Assembly: GCF_003290125.1 (NCBI RefSeq)
Contig: NZ_QMKH01000001.1
Location: 930,001 to 994,000, forward strand
Reading direction: 5' to 3'
Source: Microvirga flavescens
Lineage (GTDB): Bacteria; Pseudomonadota; Alphaproteobacteria; Rhizobiales; Beijerinckiaceae
Length of the DNA stretch: 64,000 nucleotides
The notes beneath the pieces were generated by a model. That model was given only the letters and a program-made list of their open reading frames with translations, made no database searches and was not told the origin of the DNA. The translations under genes and the position numbers were made by a program. Shown in pieces: positions 9,202-18,031 of the stretch; positions within the stretch are counted from its first letter, which is position 1, and every line of letters begins with the position of its first letter.

Positions 9202-10167
9202 CTATGGCGGCGGGGGCACGACGGGGAAGCCGCCGAGGGGCTCCCCCGTCGGGACTGCCGCAGGGTGCCTGACGGTTTCAGGCGGAAGAAGAGCCGCCGG
9301 AGGCTGGAATTCCGGCGGAGCGCGCCGGACCACGGCCTTCGGCCGGGCAGCCGGGGGCGGCGCGGTCCGCAATGTGCTGCCGGTCGTCATGCCGAGCGGA
9401 TAGATGGGCGCATCGATCTGTCCGAGCTGTTGCGGGACCGGGCCGGGGGAACCGTAAGGATTCCAGCCCCGCGCCCCGAAGAAGGCCGAGATGGTGTAGC
9501 CGTACATGACCCGCAAGAGCTGCTCTTCCGTCGCGCCCGCCTCGCACAGGCGCAGACGAATGGAGACGGAGCCGCTCGTCGAAAACACCGCGTTCTCGGT
9601 CGGCTCGATCTGCTGCCAGGCGTAGAGGCAAAGGTCGTGTGCGGCGGAATAGCCCGTGGCGTAGCCGAAGGGGCCGTACTTGTTCTGAACGAAATAGAGG
9701 GACGTGCGCATGTCGACGCCCGGGAGCCTGTCCTCCATCTCGGATTGAAGGCGCTCCGTGGTGATTCGGCGGATCTTCAGAACGTCGTCGACCTCGGTCA
9801 GGGCGTCAGGATCGTTCATCATGCTGACCCAGAACGCGTTCTGCCCAACCCCTGCCGCCCCGGTCGAAAGGGCGATCTCCTGCGAGACGCCGTTCAGGAA
9901 CTTGTTTTCAAGCACCGCGACGACGGCAGGTCCGCCGGGCGGTGGAATGACGACGGCCCGGGTTACCGGAACTTGAGTCGCAAGCGTCGTGAACTGAAGC
10001 TCGGAGCGCGTCGAGCAGGCGGCAACAAGCAGCGCCAGGCCAAAAGCCGCAAGCCGTTTCCCGTTTTCGGCAACCGAGGTCCGCGCCTGCGAAAGACCGC
10101 TTCGGGACGTCGCTCGAGCCCTTGAGAGGCTGCTTCTGAAGTCGGTTTGGAACCTGCGAAACATCAT
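9202..10167 (-). CDS. bcsN: Cellulose biosynthesis protein BcsN
   Basis: This 321-residue protein matches BcsN, an accessory protein found with cellulose operons of alphaproteobacteria. After a basic N-terminal extension of about 35 residues comes LAAFGLALLVAACSTRSELQ, a lipoprotein signal with a lipobox ending at Cys, so it is probably a lipoprotein. The conserved core includes VPVTRAVVIPPPGGPAVVAV, YGYTISAFFGARGWNPYGSP and several isolated Cys residues. The C-terminus is Pro-rich. It lies 173 bases upstream of bcsA on the same strand and is the first gene of the unit. Its molecular role is not established. The long N-terminal extension before the signal is unusual, but no better internal ATG is available. 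Confidence 0.85.
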   Translation of the reverse strand: MMFRRFQTDFRSSLSRARATSRSGLSQARTSVAENGKRLAAFGLALLVAACSTRSELQFTTLATQVPVTRAVVIPPPGGPAVVAVLENKFLNGVSQEIALSTGAAGVGQNAFWVSMMNDPDALTEVDDVLKIRRITTERLQSEMEDRLPGVDMRTSLYFVQNKYGPFGYATGYSAAHDLCLYAWQQIEPTENAVFSTSGSVSIRLRLCEAGATEEQLLRVMYGYTISAFFGARGWNPYGSPGPVPQQLGQIDAPIYPLGMTTGSTLRTAPPPAARPKAVVRRAPPEFQPPAALLPPETVRHPAAVPTGEPLGGFPVVPPPP

Positions 10168-10685
10168 GATGTCGAGAAAAAGCGGCGTGATCGAAGACGA
10201 CGATCTCTGGCTTTACGGGCTCCCCGGAAACTGTGACTGGACGGGCCTTTTCGGCACACCGGCGCGGGTGCCGGAATGCTTGAGAAGATATGACTAAGCA
10301 TAGTTAACGAAGGGTAAAGCGGGACGCGAAAGGCCGTGTTCCGCGCCGGGATTTCTTAACTTTTCGCGGTAAGGCGCGAGGGTTTGGCGACTATGAGATG
10401 ACGCAAGGGCATGACCGTTGCTTTCAGGCGGCTCGGACAGGGCCGGGGGTGCCCCGAATCGCCTGTCGGCATTCAGCCGCTCTTCCCATGTGCAAGGCGC
10501 ATGCATCTGCGGTTCGGCCCTTGACCTCTCCGGAGTGCGGCATAAAGTGCGCTCTGCGAAGCGGGGCTGGCCTCGTTTGCCGCGCCGTGTCCCCCTTCGC
10601 GGGCATGTTTCCCTCAGTTTTCGCCTTCCTGAATTTCCCGCGTCCGGTCTGGGCGCGGGCCGTTTTCGATCCTTCGGATTTTTCG
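10168..10685. other. Divergent intergenic region bcsN / MFS exporter
   Basis: This 518-base stretch between diverging genes has no convincing coding region. An open frame runs in phase upstream of the MFS start from 10398, but its residues do not look like an MFS N-terminus. The part near 10290-10370 is AT-richer and is the likely promoter zone for the leftward cellulose operon. Short arms GGCAC/GTGCC near 10253-10272 could form a small hairpin. No operator could be assigned. Confidence 0.5.
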
Positions 10686-11870
10686 ATGAAGACTTCTTTT
10701 CTCCGCAACGCGCTCGTGCTCGGCATGCTGTCCGCCATCGGGCCGTTCGCTATCGACATGTATCTGCCGGCCTTTCCGGCTATCGCGCGTGATCTTCAGG
10801 CGGATATCGGCGCGGTGCAGATGAGCCTGATGAGCTTTTTCAGCGCCGTCGCGCTGTTCCAGATCGTCTATGGTCCGGTGTCGGATCATGTCGGCCGCAA
10901 GCCGCCGCTCTATTTCGGCCTGACGCTTTTTATCCTTGGCGCCATCGGCTGCAGTTTCGCGCCGAATGCGGCGATGCTGATCGCGTTCCGTTTCCTGCAG
11001 GGTGTGGGTGCCTGCGCCAGCATGGTGATTACGCGCGCCATCATTCGCGATCTGCACACCGGCGCGGAGGCGGCGCGCCTGATGTCGACGACGATGCTCG
11101 TCTTCAGCGTCTCGCCGATTCTTGCGCCGCTCGCCGGCAGCACGCTCACCGCGTTCTTCAGCTGGCGCGTGATCTTCTGGGCCATTGCCCTGATCGGCCT
11201 CCTCGGGCTTCTCGTGGTCGCCGTGCTGTTGCCTGAGACACGAAAAGCTTCCGCGCAAAAGCGCAGCCTCGGCGAGGTTGCCGGGGTCTACCTCTCTCTC
11301 CTGAAGGACTGGCATTTTCTCGGCCTCGTCTTCATTGGGGGCCTCGGCCAGTCCAGCTTCTTTGCTTATCTCGCGGGTTCGTCGGTGGTGTTCATCGAGC
11401 ATTTCGGGCTCTCGCCCTCGCGCTACAGCCTTGTCTTCGCCACGAATGCCATCGCTTTCATCGGTGGTGCGCAGTTCAATAGCACGCTCATGCGCCGCTT
11501 CGGGGCGCCGCGCGTGGTCCGCACGGCGATTTCGGTTTTCGCCTGCATCACATCGCTGCTGATGCTCGTGACGCTCGCCGGCGTCGATCATGCGGTGGTT
11601 TTGTGGGCGATGCTGTTCATGGCCTTCGGCTGCCTTGGCCTCGTCGTTCCCTCGACGGCGGTGTTGGCGCTCGAGGCGCATGGCCCCGTCGCGGGAACGG
11701 CGGCGGCCCTGATGGGCACCTTGCAGCTGGCGACGGGCGCTCTGGTGATCGTTCTGGTCAGCACCTTCTTCAACGGCACGGCGCTCTCGATGGTGACCGC
11801 CATCGCCAGCAGCGGCTTGATTGCCTGTGCGCTGAGCTGGAAGGTGCTGCGCCATCCGCGCGGCGCCTGA
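10686..11870 (+). CDS. Bcr/CflA-family MFS drug exporter
   Basis: This is a 394-residue inner-membrane proton antiporter of the major facilitator superfamily, with about 12 hydrophobic helices. The N-terminus NALVLGMLSAIGPFAIDMYL and the loop YGPVSDHVGRKPPLYFGL (motif A) are typical of the Bcr/CflA group, which exports bicyclomycin, chloramphenicol or sulfonamides. FLQGVGACASMVITRAIIRD (motif B/C region) supports the call. I chose the ATG at 10686 because family members start just before the first helix; the in-frame extension upstream has no homology-like content. The next gene converges on it, leaving only 6 bases. The substrate is unknown. Confidence 0.88.
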   Translation: MKTSFLRNALVLGMLSAIGPFAIDMYLPAFPAIARDLQADIGAVQMSLMSFFSAVALFQIVYGPVSDHVGRKPPLYFGLTLFILGAIGCSFAPNAAMLIAFRFLQGVGACASMVITRAIIRDLHTGAEAARLMSTTMLVFSVSPILAPLAGSTLTAFFSWRVIFWAIALIGLLGLLVVAVLLPETRKASAQKRSLGEVAGVYLSLLKDWHFLGLVFIGGLGQSSFFAYLAGSSVVFIEHFGLSPSRYSLVFATNAIAFIGGAQFNSTLMRRFGAPRVVRTAISVFACITSLLMLVTLAGVDHAVVLWAMLFMAFGCLGLVVPSTAVLALEAHGPVAGTAAALMGTLQLATGALVIVLVSTFFNGTALSMVTAIASSGLIACALSWKVLRHPRGA

Positions 11871-11876
11871 CGCGGC

Positions 11877-12773
11877 TCATTCGCCGCGGGTTTTCGCCAG
11901 GATCCAGTCGCGGAACGAGCGCACGAGGGGTTCTTGCGCCTTCGCCTCGGGATAAACGAGGTAATAGGCGCCCTCGCTCGTGAGGCTCTGCTGGAACAGG
12001 ATCTCGAGCCGTCCGGAGGACAACTCGTCGGAAACGAGGAAGTGCGGCACGAGAGCCGCGCCGAGCCCGGCGACCGCCGCTTGCACGACCATGCCGAACT
12101 GCTCAAAGCGCGGCCCGCGCAAGGGGTTGCCTTCCTCCACGCCGCAACGCGCGAACCATTCGGCCCAGGCTGTCGGCCGCGTGCTCTGCTGGAGCAGAGT
12201 TGCGCGGGTCAGATCCCCCGGTGAAGCGATGGCTTCCCGCTCCCGATAGGCGGGGCTGCACACGGGCACGACCTTTTCATCGCGCAGCCGCTCGCAGATC
12301 GCGCCCGACCAGTGCGGCTGGCCGAAATGAATCGCCGCGTCGAAGTGCTCGGTCTCGAAATCGAACGGCACCAGCCGCGCCCCGAAATTCACGGTGACGC
12401 CGGGATGGAGCGCAAAGAATTCCGGAATGCGCGGAATGAGCCAGCGCGTGCCGAAGGTCGGCAGTACGGCGAGGTTGAGAACGCCCTGCGTGCCGGACAG
12501 GGCCATCGCCTGATGGGTCGCGTCGGAGAGTTCGGCGAGCGTCGTGCGGATGCTGGCGGCATACATGCGCCCGATATCGGTGAGCACCACCCGCTGCCGC
12601 GAGCGGCTAAACAGGGAGACGCCGAGGGATTCCTCAAGATGCTGGATCTGCCGGGAGACGGCGCTCTGGGTCAGGTTCAGTTCCGCCGCCGCCCGGGAGA
12701 CGCTGCCATGCCGGGCCGTCGCCTCGAAGGCGAGAAGATTGCCGATGCCCGGCAGGAAGCCCCGTCGAAACAC
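11877..12773 (-). CDS. LysR-family regulator (GcvA/GcdR-like)
   Basis: This is a LysR-type activator of 298 residues. The N-terminal winged helix includes LLAFEATARHGSVSRAAAEL and NLTQSAVSRQIQHLEESLGV, the usual LTTR DNA-binding domain, followed by a type 2 periplasmic-binding-like effector domain. It is transcribed divergently from glutaryl-CoA dehydrogenase, with 143 bases between the starts. That layout suggests it controls the glutarate cluster, in the manner of GcdR. The likely effector is glutarate or a CoA-pathway intermediate; this is inferred from context only. Confidence 0.87.
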   Translation of the reverse strand: MFRRGFLPGIGNLLAFEATARHGSVSRAAAELNLTQSAVSRQIQHLEESLGVSLFSRSRQRVVLTDIGRMYAASIRTTLAELSDATHQAMALSGTQGVLNLAVLPTFGTRWLIPRIPEFFALHPGVTVNFGARLVPFDFETEHFDAAIHFGQPHWSGAICERLRDEKVVPVCSPAYREREAIASPGDLTRATLLQQSTRPTAWAEWFARCGVEEGNPLRGPRFEQFGMVVQAAVAGLGAALVPHFLVSDELSSGRLEILFQQSLTSEGAYYLVYPEAKAQEPLVRSFRDWILAKTRGE

Positions 12774-12779
12774 TCACTT

Positions 12780-12794
12780 ATTCCGTTTAAGAAT
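12780..12794. promoter_or_regulatory. Candidate LysR box (T-N11-A) for the glutarate cluster
   Basis: The sequence ATTC-CGTTTAA-GAAT lies 6 bases upstream of the LysR start, in the divergent promoter region. It contains a T-N11-A element (T at 12781, A at 12793) inside a 4-bp inverted repeat, the form expected for a LysR recognition site. It was found by eye and rests on position and symmetry only. Confidence 0.45.
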
Positions 12795-12916
12795 GACTTG
12801 CTTCGAAGATGTCTCTTTACAACCGCCCTGTCCAGCGCGACTTTGCGCCCAAATGAAAAGGGTTTGAGGCCTCGAAGGCCGCCGCCCGCCCGCACTGGCG
12901 TTAAAGAGGAAAAATC

Positions 12917-14113
12917 ATGTCAGGCCACACGGATCTCGCGAAGTTCCACTGGGAAGACCCGCTGCTCCTGGACGATCTGTTGAGCGACGACGAGCGCATG
13001 ATCCGCGACACGGCGCGCGGCTACGCCCAGGAAAAGCTGCTGCCCCGCGTGATCGAGGCCTATCGCGAGGAAAAGACCGACCGCGCCATCTTCAACGAGA
13101 TGGGCGAGCTTGGCCTTCTCGGCCTCACGCTGCCGGAGGAATATGGCTGCGCCGGCGCGTCTTATGTTTCCTACGGTCTTGTGGCGCGGGAGGTCGAGCG
13201 CATCGATTCCGGCTACCGCTCGATGATGAGCGTGCAGTCCTCCCTCGTGATGTATCCCATCTACGCCTACGGCTCCGAGGAACAGCGCAAGAAGTACCTG
13301 CCGAAGCTCGCGACGGGCGAATATGTGGGCTGCTTCGGTCTCACCGAGCCGGATGCGGGCTCCGACCCCGGCGGCATGACCACACGCGCGGAAAAGATCG
13401 ACGGCGGATATCGCCTCACCGGCACCAAGATGTGGATCTCGAACTCCCCCATCGCGGATGTGTTCGTGGTGTGGGCGAAGTCGGCGGCGCATGACAACCA
13501 GATCCGCGGCTTCGTTCTCGACAAGGGCATGAAGGGCCTTTCCGCGCCGAAGATCGGCGGCAAGCTTTCGCTTCGCGCATCGATCACCGGTGAGATCGTC
13601 ATGGACGGCGTCGAGGTTCCGGAGAGCGCGCTTTTGCCGAACGTGTCCGGCCTCAAGGGCCCCTTCGGCTGCCTCAACCGCGCGCGCTACGGCATCTCCT
13701 GGGGTGCGATGGGCGCGGCTGAGGATTGCTGGCACCGCGCGCGTCAATACACCCTCGACCGCAAGCAGTTCGGCAAGCCGCTGGCGCAGACCCAGCTCGT
13801 GCAGAAAAAGCTCGCCGACATGCTCACCGAGATCACGCTCGGCCTTCACGCCTCGTTGCGTGTCGGACGTCTCTTCGATGAAGGCCGCCTCGCGCCGGAG
13901 ATGATCTCCATCGTCAAACGCAACAATTGCGGCAAGGCTCTCGACATTGCCCGCACCGCTCGCGACATGCATGGCGGCAACGGCATCCAGGAAGAGTACC
14001 ACGTCATGCGCCACCTCCAGAATCTGGAGACGGTGAATACCTATGAAGGCACGCACGACGTTCACGCGCTGATCATCGGTCGCGCGCAGACCGGTCTGCA
14101 GGCGTTCTTTTAA
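12917..14113 (+). CDS. gcdH: Glutaryl-CoA dehydrogenase
   Basis: This FAD-dependent enzyme oxidises and decarboxylates glutaryl-CoA to crotonyl-CoA in lysine, tryptophan and glutarate breakdown. It is 398 residues long, the normal length. Diagnostic blocks are [20 protein letters not shown] near residue 95, [15 protein letters not shown], and [18 protein letters not shown] at the C-terminus, where the glutamate near residue 377 is the catalytic base. The stretch [18 protein letters not shown] separates it from ordinary short-chain acyl-CoA dehydrogenases. It is the first gene of a rightward unit with a DapB-like and a CaiB-like gene. The start at 12917 has GAGG upstream. Confidence 0.95.
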   Translation: MSGHTDLAKFHWEDPLLLDDLLSDDERMIRDTARGYAQEKLLPRVIEAYREEKTDRAIFNEMGELGLLGLTLPEEYGCAGASYVSYGLVAREVERIDSGYRSMMSVQSSLVMYPIYAYGSEEQRKKYLPKLATGEYVGCFGLTEPDAGSDPGGMTTRAEKIDGGYRLTGTKMWISNSPIADVFVVWAKSAAHDNQIRGFVLDKGMKGLSAPKIGGKLSLRASITGEIVMDGVEVPESALLPNVSGLKGPFGCLNRARYGISWGAMGAAEDCWHRARQYTLDRKQFGKPLAQTQLVQKKLADMLTEITLGLHASLRVGRLFDEGRLAPEMISIVKRNNCGKALDIARTARDMHGGNGIQEEYHVMRHLQNLETVNTYEGTHDVHALIIGRAQTGLQAFF

Positions 14114-14136
14114 GACTTTTACCTTTAACGGAGTCG

Positions 14137-14949
14137 ATGAAAATGCCTCTTCGCATCACTCTCGCGGGCGCGACCGGTTGGGTCGGTAAGGCTCTTGTCG
14201 CGGCCATCGCTATGTCGGACGATCTCGTGCTCGCGGGCGCCGTCAGCCGCAGCGCGGCGGGCAAGGATGCGGGCGAGGTGGCGGGCCTGCCGTCTCTCGG
14301 TGTTGCGATCAGCGCAACGCTGGAAGAGGCGCTGCGCCAGCCCTCCGATGTGGTGATCGACTACACCAAGCCCAATGCGGTGAAGGCTCACGCGCTCACC
14401 GCGCTGACGCAGGGCCGTCATGTGGTCGTCGGCACGTCGGGTCTGAGCGCCGAGGATTATGACGAGATCGATGCCCTCGCGCAGAAAGCCGGGCGCGGGG
14501 TGCTCGCGGCCGGCAACTTCTCCATCACGGCGACGCTCTTGCGCCGCTTCACGCTGGAGGCCGCGCGCTATGTCGCCGATGTGGAAATCATCGACTACGC
14601 GTCGGCGGCTAAGCCGGATACGCCCTCCGGCACCGCGCGGGAACTCGCGGAGCTTCTGAGTGCGGTGCGCCAGCCCGCAACATCGAAGCCCGTCGATGAA
14701 TTGTCGGGCGTTCGCGAAACGCGCGGCGGCGGGCTCGGCGCAGGCCAGCCGGTGCAGGTGCATTCGCTGCGCATGCCGTCCTTCGTTCTCTCCTGCGAGG
14801 CGGTGTTCGGCGCGGATAACGAGCGCCTCGTCATCCGCCACGATGCAGGCTCTTCCGCCGCGCCTTATGTGGCGGGCACGCTTCTCGCGGCGCGCCGCGT
14901 CGGCACATTTACCGGGTTGAAGCGCGGCCTCGATGCCGTGATGGATTGA
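14137..14949 (+). CDS. DapB-like dihydrodipicolinate reductase homologue with altered active site
   Basis: This 270-residue protein has the full DapB layout. A Rossmann motif ITLAGATGWVGKAL is followed by VSRSAAGKDAGEVAGL, then VVIDYTKPNAVKAH and VVVGTSGLS, and a C-terminal substrate domain with PDTPSGTA and VHSLRMPSFVLSCEAVFG. True DapB enzymes have a His-His-x-x-Lys active site before DAPSGTA. Here the equivalent is Ala155-Ser156-Ala-Ala-Lys159, so both histidines are missing and only the lysine remains. It lies 23 bases after glutaryl-CoA dehydrogenase and touches the CoA-transferase start. A role in lysine biosynthesis is therefore doubtful; a reductive step on a lysine- or glutarate-pathway intermediate is possible but unproven. 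Confidence 0.82.
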   Translation: MKMPLRITLAGATGWVGKALVAAIAMSDDLVLAGAVSRSAAGKDAGEVAGLPSLGVAISATLEEALRQPSDVVIDYTKPNAVKAHALTALTQGRHVVVGTSGLSAEDYDEIDALAQKAGRGVLAAGNFSITATLLRRFTLEAARYVADVEIIDYASAAKPDTPSGTARELAELLSAVRQPATSKPVDELSGVRETRGGGLGAGQPVQVHSLRMPSFVLSCEAVFGADNERLVIRHDAGSSAAPYVAGTLLAARRVGTFTGLKRGLDAVMD

Positions 14950-16127
14950 TGAGTATGAAACCGCTCGAAGGCCTGAAAGTCCTCGAACTCGCGCGCATTC
15001 TCGCGGGTCCCTGGGTCGGGCAGTTGCTTGCCGATCTCGGCGCGGACGTGGTGAAGGTGGAGCGCACAGGCGCGGGTGACGACACGCGCGGCTGGGGACC
15101 TCCCTTCATCGAGGGCAAGGATGGGGATAATCTCTCGGCGGCCTATTACCACGCCTGCAATCGCGGCAAGCGTTCCATCGAGGCGGATTTCGAAACGCCG
15201 GAAGGCCAAGCGCTCGTGCGCAAGCTTGCGGCCCATGCGGATGTGGTGATCGAGAACTTCAAGGTCGGCGGGTTGAAGAAATACGGGCTCGATTACGAGA
15301 GCCTGAAAGCGGTCAATCCGCGCCTCGTCTATTGCTCCATCACGGGCTTCGGCCAGAACGGGCCTTACGCGGCGCGGGCCGGTTACGATTTCATGATCCA
15401 GGGCATGGGCGGCATCATGGATCTGACGGGCGAGCCCACCGGCGAGCCGCAGAAGATCGGCGTCGCTTATGTCGATATTTTCACCGGCGTCTATTCCGTC
15501 GTCGGCATTCTTGCCGCCCTTCGCCGCCGCGATGAGACGGGCGAGGGCGCGCATCTCGATATGGCGCTGCTCGATGTGCAAACGAGCGTTCTCGCCAACC
15601 AGGCCATGAACTATCTCGCCTCCGGCAAGGCGCCGCGCCGCATGGGCAATGCGCACCCCAACATCGTGCCCTATCAGGTGTTTCCGGTGTCCGATGGGCA
15701 CATGATCGCGGCAGTGGGCAATGACGGGCAGTTCGCGCGCTTCGTCGCCGTGCTCGGCCAGCCCGAGCTGGCGCAGGACCCGCGCTTCAAGACGAACGCG
15801 GACCGCGTGCGCGCCCGCGCCGAGCTGATTCCGCTTCTGACCGTGCTGACGCTGAAATTCACCCGCGATGGGCTTCTCGCGGCGCTGGAGAAGGAAGGCG
15901 TTCCGGCCGGCCCCATCAACACGGTCGCCGATGTATTTACGGATAGCCAGGTGATCGCGCGCGGCATGAAGATCGATCTACCTTCAGCGGAGGCGAAGAA
16001 CGGCTCCATCCCGTCCGTCCGCTCGCCCATCGTCATGGATGGCGAGCCGATGGCCGCAAACCGCCCCTCGCCGCGCCTTGGCGAACACACGGATGCGGTG
16101 CTGAACGACCCGTCCTGGGTCGGCTGA
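14949..16127 (+). CDS. CaiB/BaiF-family CoA-transferase (probable glutarate CoA-transferase)
   Basis: This is a class III CoA-transferase of 392 residues. It begins MSMKPLEGLKVLELARILAG and contains DLGADVVKVERTGAGDDTRG and NRGKRSIEADF, all typical of the family. VAYVDIFTGVYSVVGILAAL carries the conserved aspartate near residue 176 that forms the acyl-anhydride intermediate. Placed directly after glutaryl-CoA dehydrogenase and a DapB-like gene, it is a good candidate for succinyl-CoA:glutarate CoA-transferase, which makes glutaryl-CoA. The ATG at 14949 overlaps the preceding TGA by one base; an in-frame TTG at 14946 is less likely. Confidence 0.88.
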   Translation: MSMKPLEGLKVLELARILAGPWVGQLLADLGADVVKVERTGAGDDTRGWGPPFIEGKDGDNLSAAYYHACNRGKRSIEADFETPEGQALVRKLAAHADVVIENFKVGGLKKYGLDYESLKAVNPRLVYCSITGFGQNGPYAARAGYDFMIQGMGGIMDLTGEPTGEPQKIGVAYVDIFTGVYSVVGILAALRRRDETGEGAHLDMALLDVQTSVLANQAMNYLASGKAPRRMGNAHPNIVPYQVFPVSDGHMIAAVGNDGQFARFVAVLGQPELAQDPRFKTNADRVRARAELIPLLTVLTLKFTRDGLLAALEKEGVPAGPINTVADVFTDSQVIARGMKIDLPSAEAKNGSIPSVRSPIVMDGEPMAANRPSPRLGEHTDAVLNDPSWVG

Positions 16128-16133
16128 GGGGCG

Positions 16134-16697
16134 TTATTCGCTCAATCCCTTGTCAAGGAGGCGGTTGACGGCCTTCACGACGCGTTCGCGATCCTGCTCC
16201 GAAAAGGGGCTGATGTCGTGAAGCTCGAGGCTGCACATGCCTTCGACGGCGAGCCACGCGACGAGAGCCGCGTCGGCGTCTTCCGATGTCGTCTTGAGAT
16301 GCTCGAGAACGTCCTTCAGGACGTGGCGAACGGGCTCCAGCAGGCGCGGGTTCTCCGATGAGGCCGCGAGCATGCCGTTCGAAATCTCCTTCATGTTGCC
16401 CGTGCGCATCTTCAGCGCGGCGTTGACGCAGAGCCGGGCCTCGAGATTGGGCCCGCCGAGCTTGCCCCGAAGGGCCTCGCGCTCGGCGGAAACCTCGTCC
16501 ACCATGCGCTGGATCATGCCCTGAAGGAGCGCCTCCTTGCTGGGGAAGTTGTAGAGAAGGCCGCCTTTGCTCAGGCCCGCGCGCTCCGCGACCGCGTCTA
16601 GCGTCAGCCGCCCCGAGCCTACCTCACTGACAAGTTCCGCCGCCGCGTCGAGGATCTTCTCGCGCGAGCTTTTGCGGCCCCGAATGCAACCAAACAT
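16134..16697 (-). CDS. TetR-family repressor
   Basis: This TetR-type regulator is 187 residues from the ATG at 16697. The N-terminal helix-turn-helix reads SSREKILDAAAELVSEVGSG then LDAVAERAGLSKGGLLYNF, the standard TetR signature. The C-terminal ligand domain includes EALLQGMIQRMVDEVSAERE. It is divergent from an RND efflux pair, so it most likely represses that pump and responds to one of its substrates. In-frame TTG and GTG codons at 16739 and 16736 would lengthen it by 14 or 13 residues. I prefer the ATG because the longer forms would start right at the palindrome. Confidence 0.88.
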   Translation of the reverse strand: MFGCIRGRKSSREKILDAAAELVSEVGSGRLTLDAVAERAGLSKGGLLYNFPSKEALLQGMIQRMVDEVSAEREALRGKLGGPNLEARLCVNAALKMRTGNMKEISNGMLAASSENPRLLEPVRHVLKDVLEHLKTTSEDADAALVAWLAVEGMCSLELHDISPFSEQDRERVVKAVNRLLDKGLSE

Positions 16698-16739
16698 CCC
16701 TAAACTCTTATGGCTTTCGATTTTGGCATCTTGCACCAA

Positions 16740-16753
16740 ACCGTCCAGACGGT
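16740..16753. promoter_or_regulatory. Candidate TetR operator
   Basis: ACCGTC-CA-GACGGT is a perfect 6-bp inverted repeat with a 2-base centre, followed by the AT-rich TATATAAAT. It lies between the TetR gene and the RND adaptor gene, 43 bases upstream of the preferred TetR start. Size, symmetry and position fit an autoregulatory operator that would also block the pump promoter. Confidence 0.6.
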
Positions 16754-16863
16754 ATATAAATGCTTCGCAGGCATTGGCGTCAATAGGAAGATACGCTAAT
16801 GCCGCGTCTCCATAATCAAAGAGCTATCCGGGCAGCCGGACCAACGGATTTCGGAAGATCGAA

Positions 16864-18021
16864 ATGAAGCGCCGTATTGTCATCATTACCGTGTCCTCTC
16901 TGGCGCTCCTTCTGTGCGTTGGCCTGATCGGGTTCTATTATCTCAAGCAGAAGATGATCGCGGACTTCTTCGCGACCATGCCGCAGCCGACACAGACGGT
17001 CTCGGCGACGAAGGTCGAAGCGAAGACCTGGACGCCCGGCATCGACGCCATCGGCACGGCCAAGGCCGCCAACGGCGTCGAGCTGGCCGTGGAGGCCGCC
17101 GGCATCGTCAAGCAGATCAACTTCAAGCCGAACCAGTACGTGACGGAAGGGACGATCCTCGTTCAGATCGACGATTCGATCGAACGTGCGGATCTCATCG
17201 ACGTGCAGGCGGCGGTCAAGCTCGGCGAGTCGAGCTATGAGCGCGCCAAGACGTTGACATCGCGCGGTTTCGGCACCGAAGCGTCCTATGACGAAATCGT
17301 CGCCAAGCTCGCCACCGCGCGCTCGCGGATGAATCGCATCCAGGCCGTCATCAACCAGAAGGGCCTCAAGGCTCCGTTCTCGGGCGTCATCGGTATTCCG
17401 CGCGTCGATGTTGGCCAGTATGTGCAGATCGGCACGCCCGTCGCGAGCTTCCAGGATCTCGATTCCATGAAGGTGGACTTCACGGTTCCGGAGCAGATGG
17501 CCGATGCGATCAAGCTCGGCCAGGAAGTGCGCGTCGGCGTCAACGAGAACGATCTCAAGTTCGTCGGCCACGTGATCGGCAAGGATCCGCGCGTCGATCC
17601 GCAGACCCGGCTCGTCGCCGTTCAGGCGCTGATTGAGAACAACAAGGACCGCGCCGTTCTTCCCGGTCAGTTCCTGCATGTGCGCGCCATCCTGCCGGCG
17701 GAGGATAATGTCATCACGGTGCCGCAAACGGCGGTCATCACAAGCCTGTACGGAACCTATGTCTATGTCGTCGAGCCGAAGGAAGTCGATGGCAAGAAGG
17801 TCGAGGACAAGGACGGGAAGCCGGTCGAGATCGTCAAGCAGGTGTTCGTGAAGGCGGGACGTCGCCAGGGCGGCGCCATCGAGATCATTTCGGGCGTGAC
17901 GCCCGGCCAGCAGGTCGTGATGTCCGGGCAGAACAAGCTTCAGGCGGGCGCTGCGGTCAAGATTGACAACAGTATCGACATAACCAAGCTCGACGCGTCG
18001 AAGCTTGCGAACGGGCAATAG
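16864..18021 (+). CDS. RND efflux periplasmic adaptor (membrane fusion protein)
   Basis: This is a membrane fusion protein of 385 residues that links an RND pump to an outer-membrane channel. An N-terminal membrane anchor (VSSLALLLCVGLIGFYYL) is followed by a lipoyl-like beta hairpin region (EAAGIVKQINFKPNQYVTEG), a coiled-coil hairpin (AAVKLGESSYERAKTLTSRG) and GLKAPFSGVIGIPRVDVGQY, the conserved MFP return strand. The ordering matches the MexE/MexC-type adaptors. The stop lies 10 bases before the pump start, so the two are one unit. No TolC-type outer-membrane gene is present nearby, so a shared channel is likely used. Confidence 0.93.
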   Translation: MKRRIVIITVSSLALLLCVGLIGFYYLKQKMIADFFATMPQPTQTVSATKVEAKTWTPGIDAIGTAKAANGVELAVEAAGIVKQINFKPNQYVTEGTILVQIDDSIERADLIDVQAAVKLGESSYERAKTLTSRGFGTEASYDEIVAKLATARSRMNRIQAVINQKGLKAPFSGVIGIPRVDVGQYVQIGTPVASFQDLDSMKVDFTVPEQMADAIKLGQEVRVGVNENDLKFVGHVIGKDPRVDPQTRLVAVQALIENNKDRAVLPGQFLHVRAILPAEDNVITVPQTAVITSLYGTYVYVVEPKEVDGKKVEDKDGKPVEIVKQVFVKAGRRQGGAIEIISGVTPGQQVVMSGQNKLQAGAAVKIDNSIDITKLDASKLANGQ

Positions 18022-18031
18022 GCCTCAAGCC

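Noticed and set aside
10398..10685. In-frame N-terminal extension of the MFS exporter
   Set aside because: About 96 residues without family similarity; the ATG at 10686 begins just before the first membrane helix.
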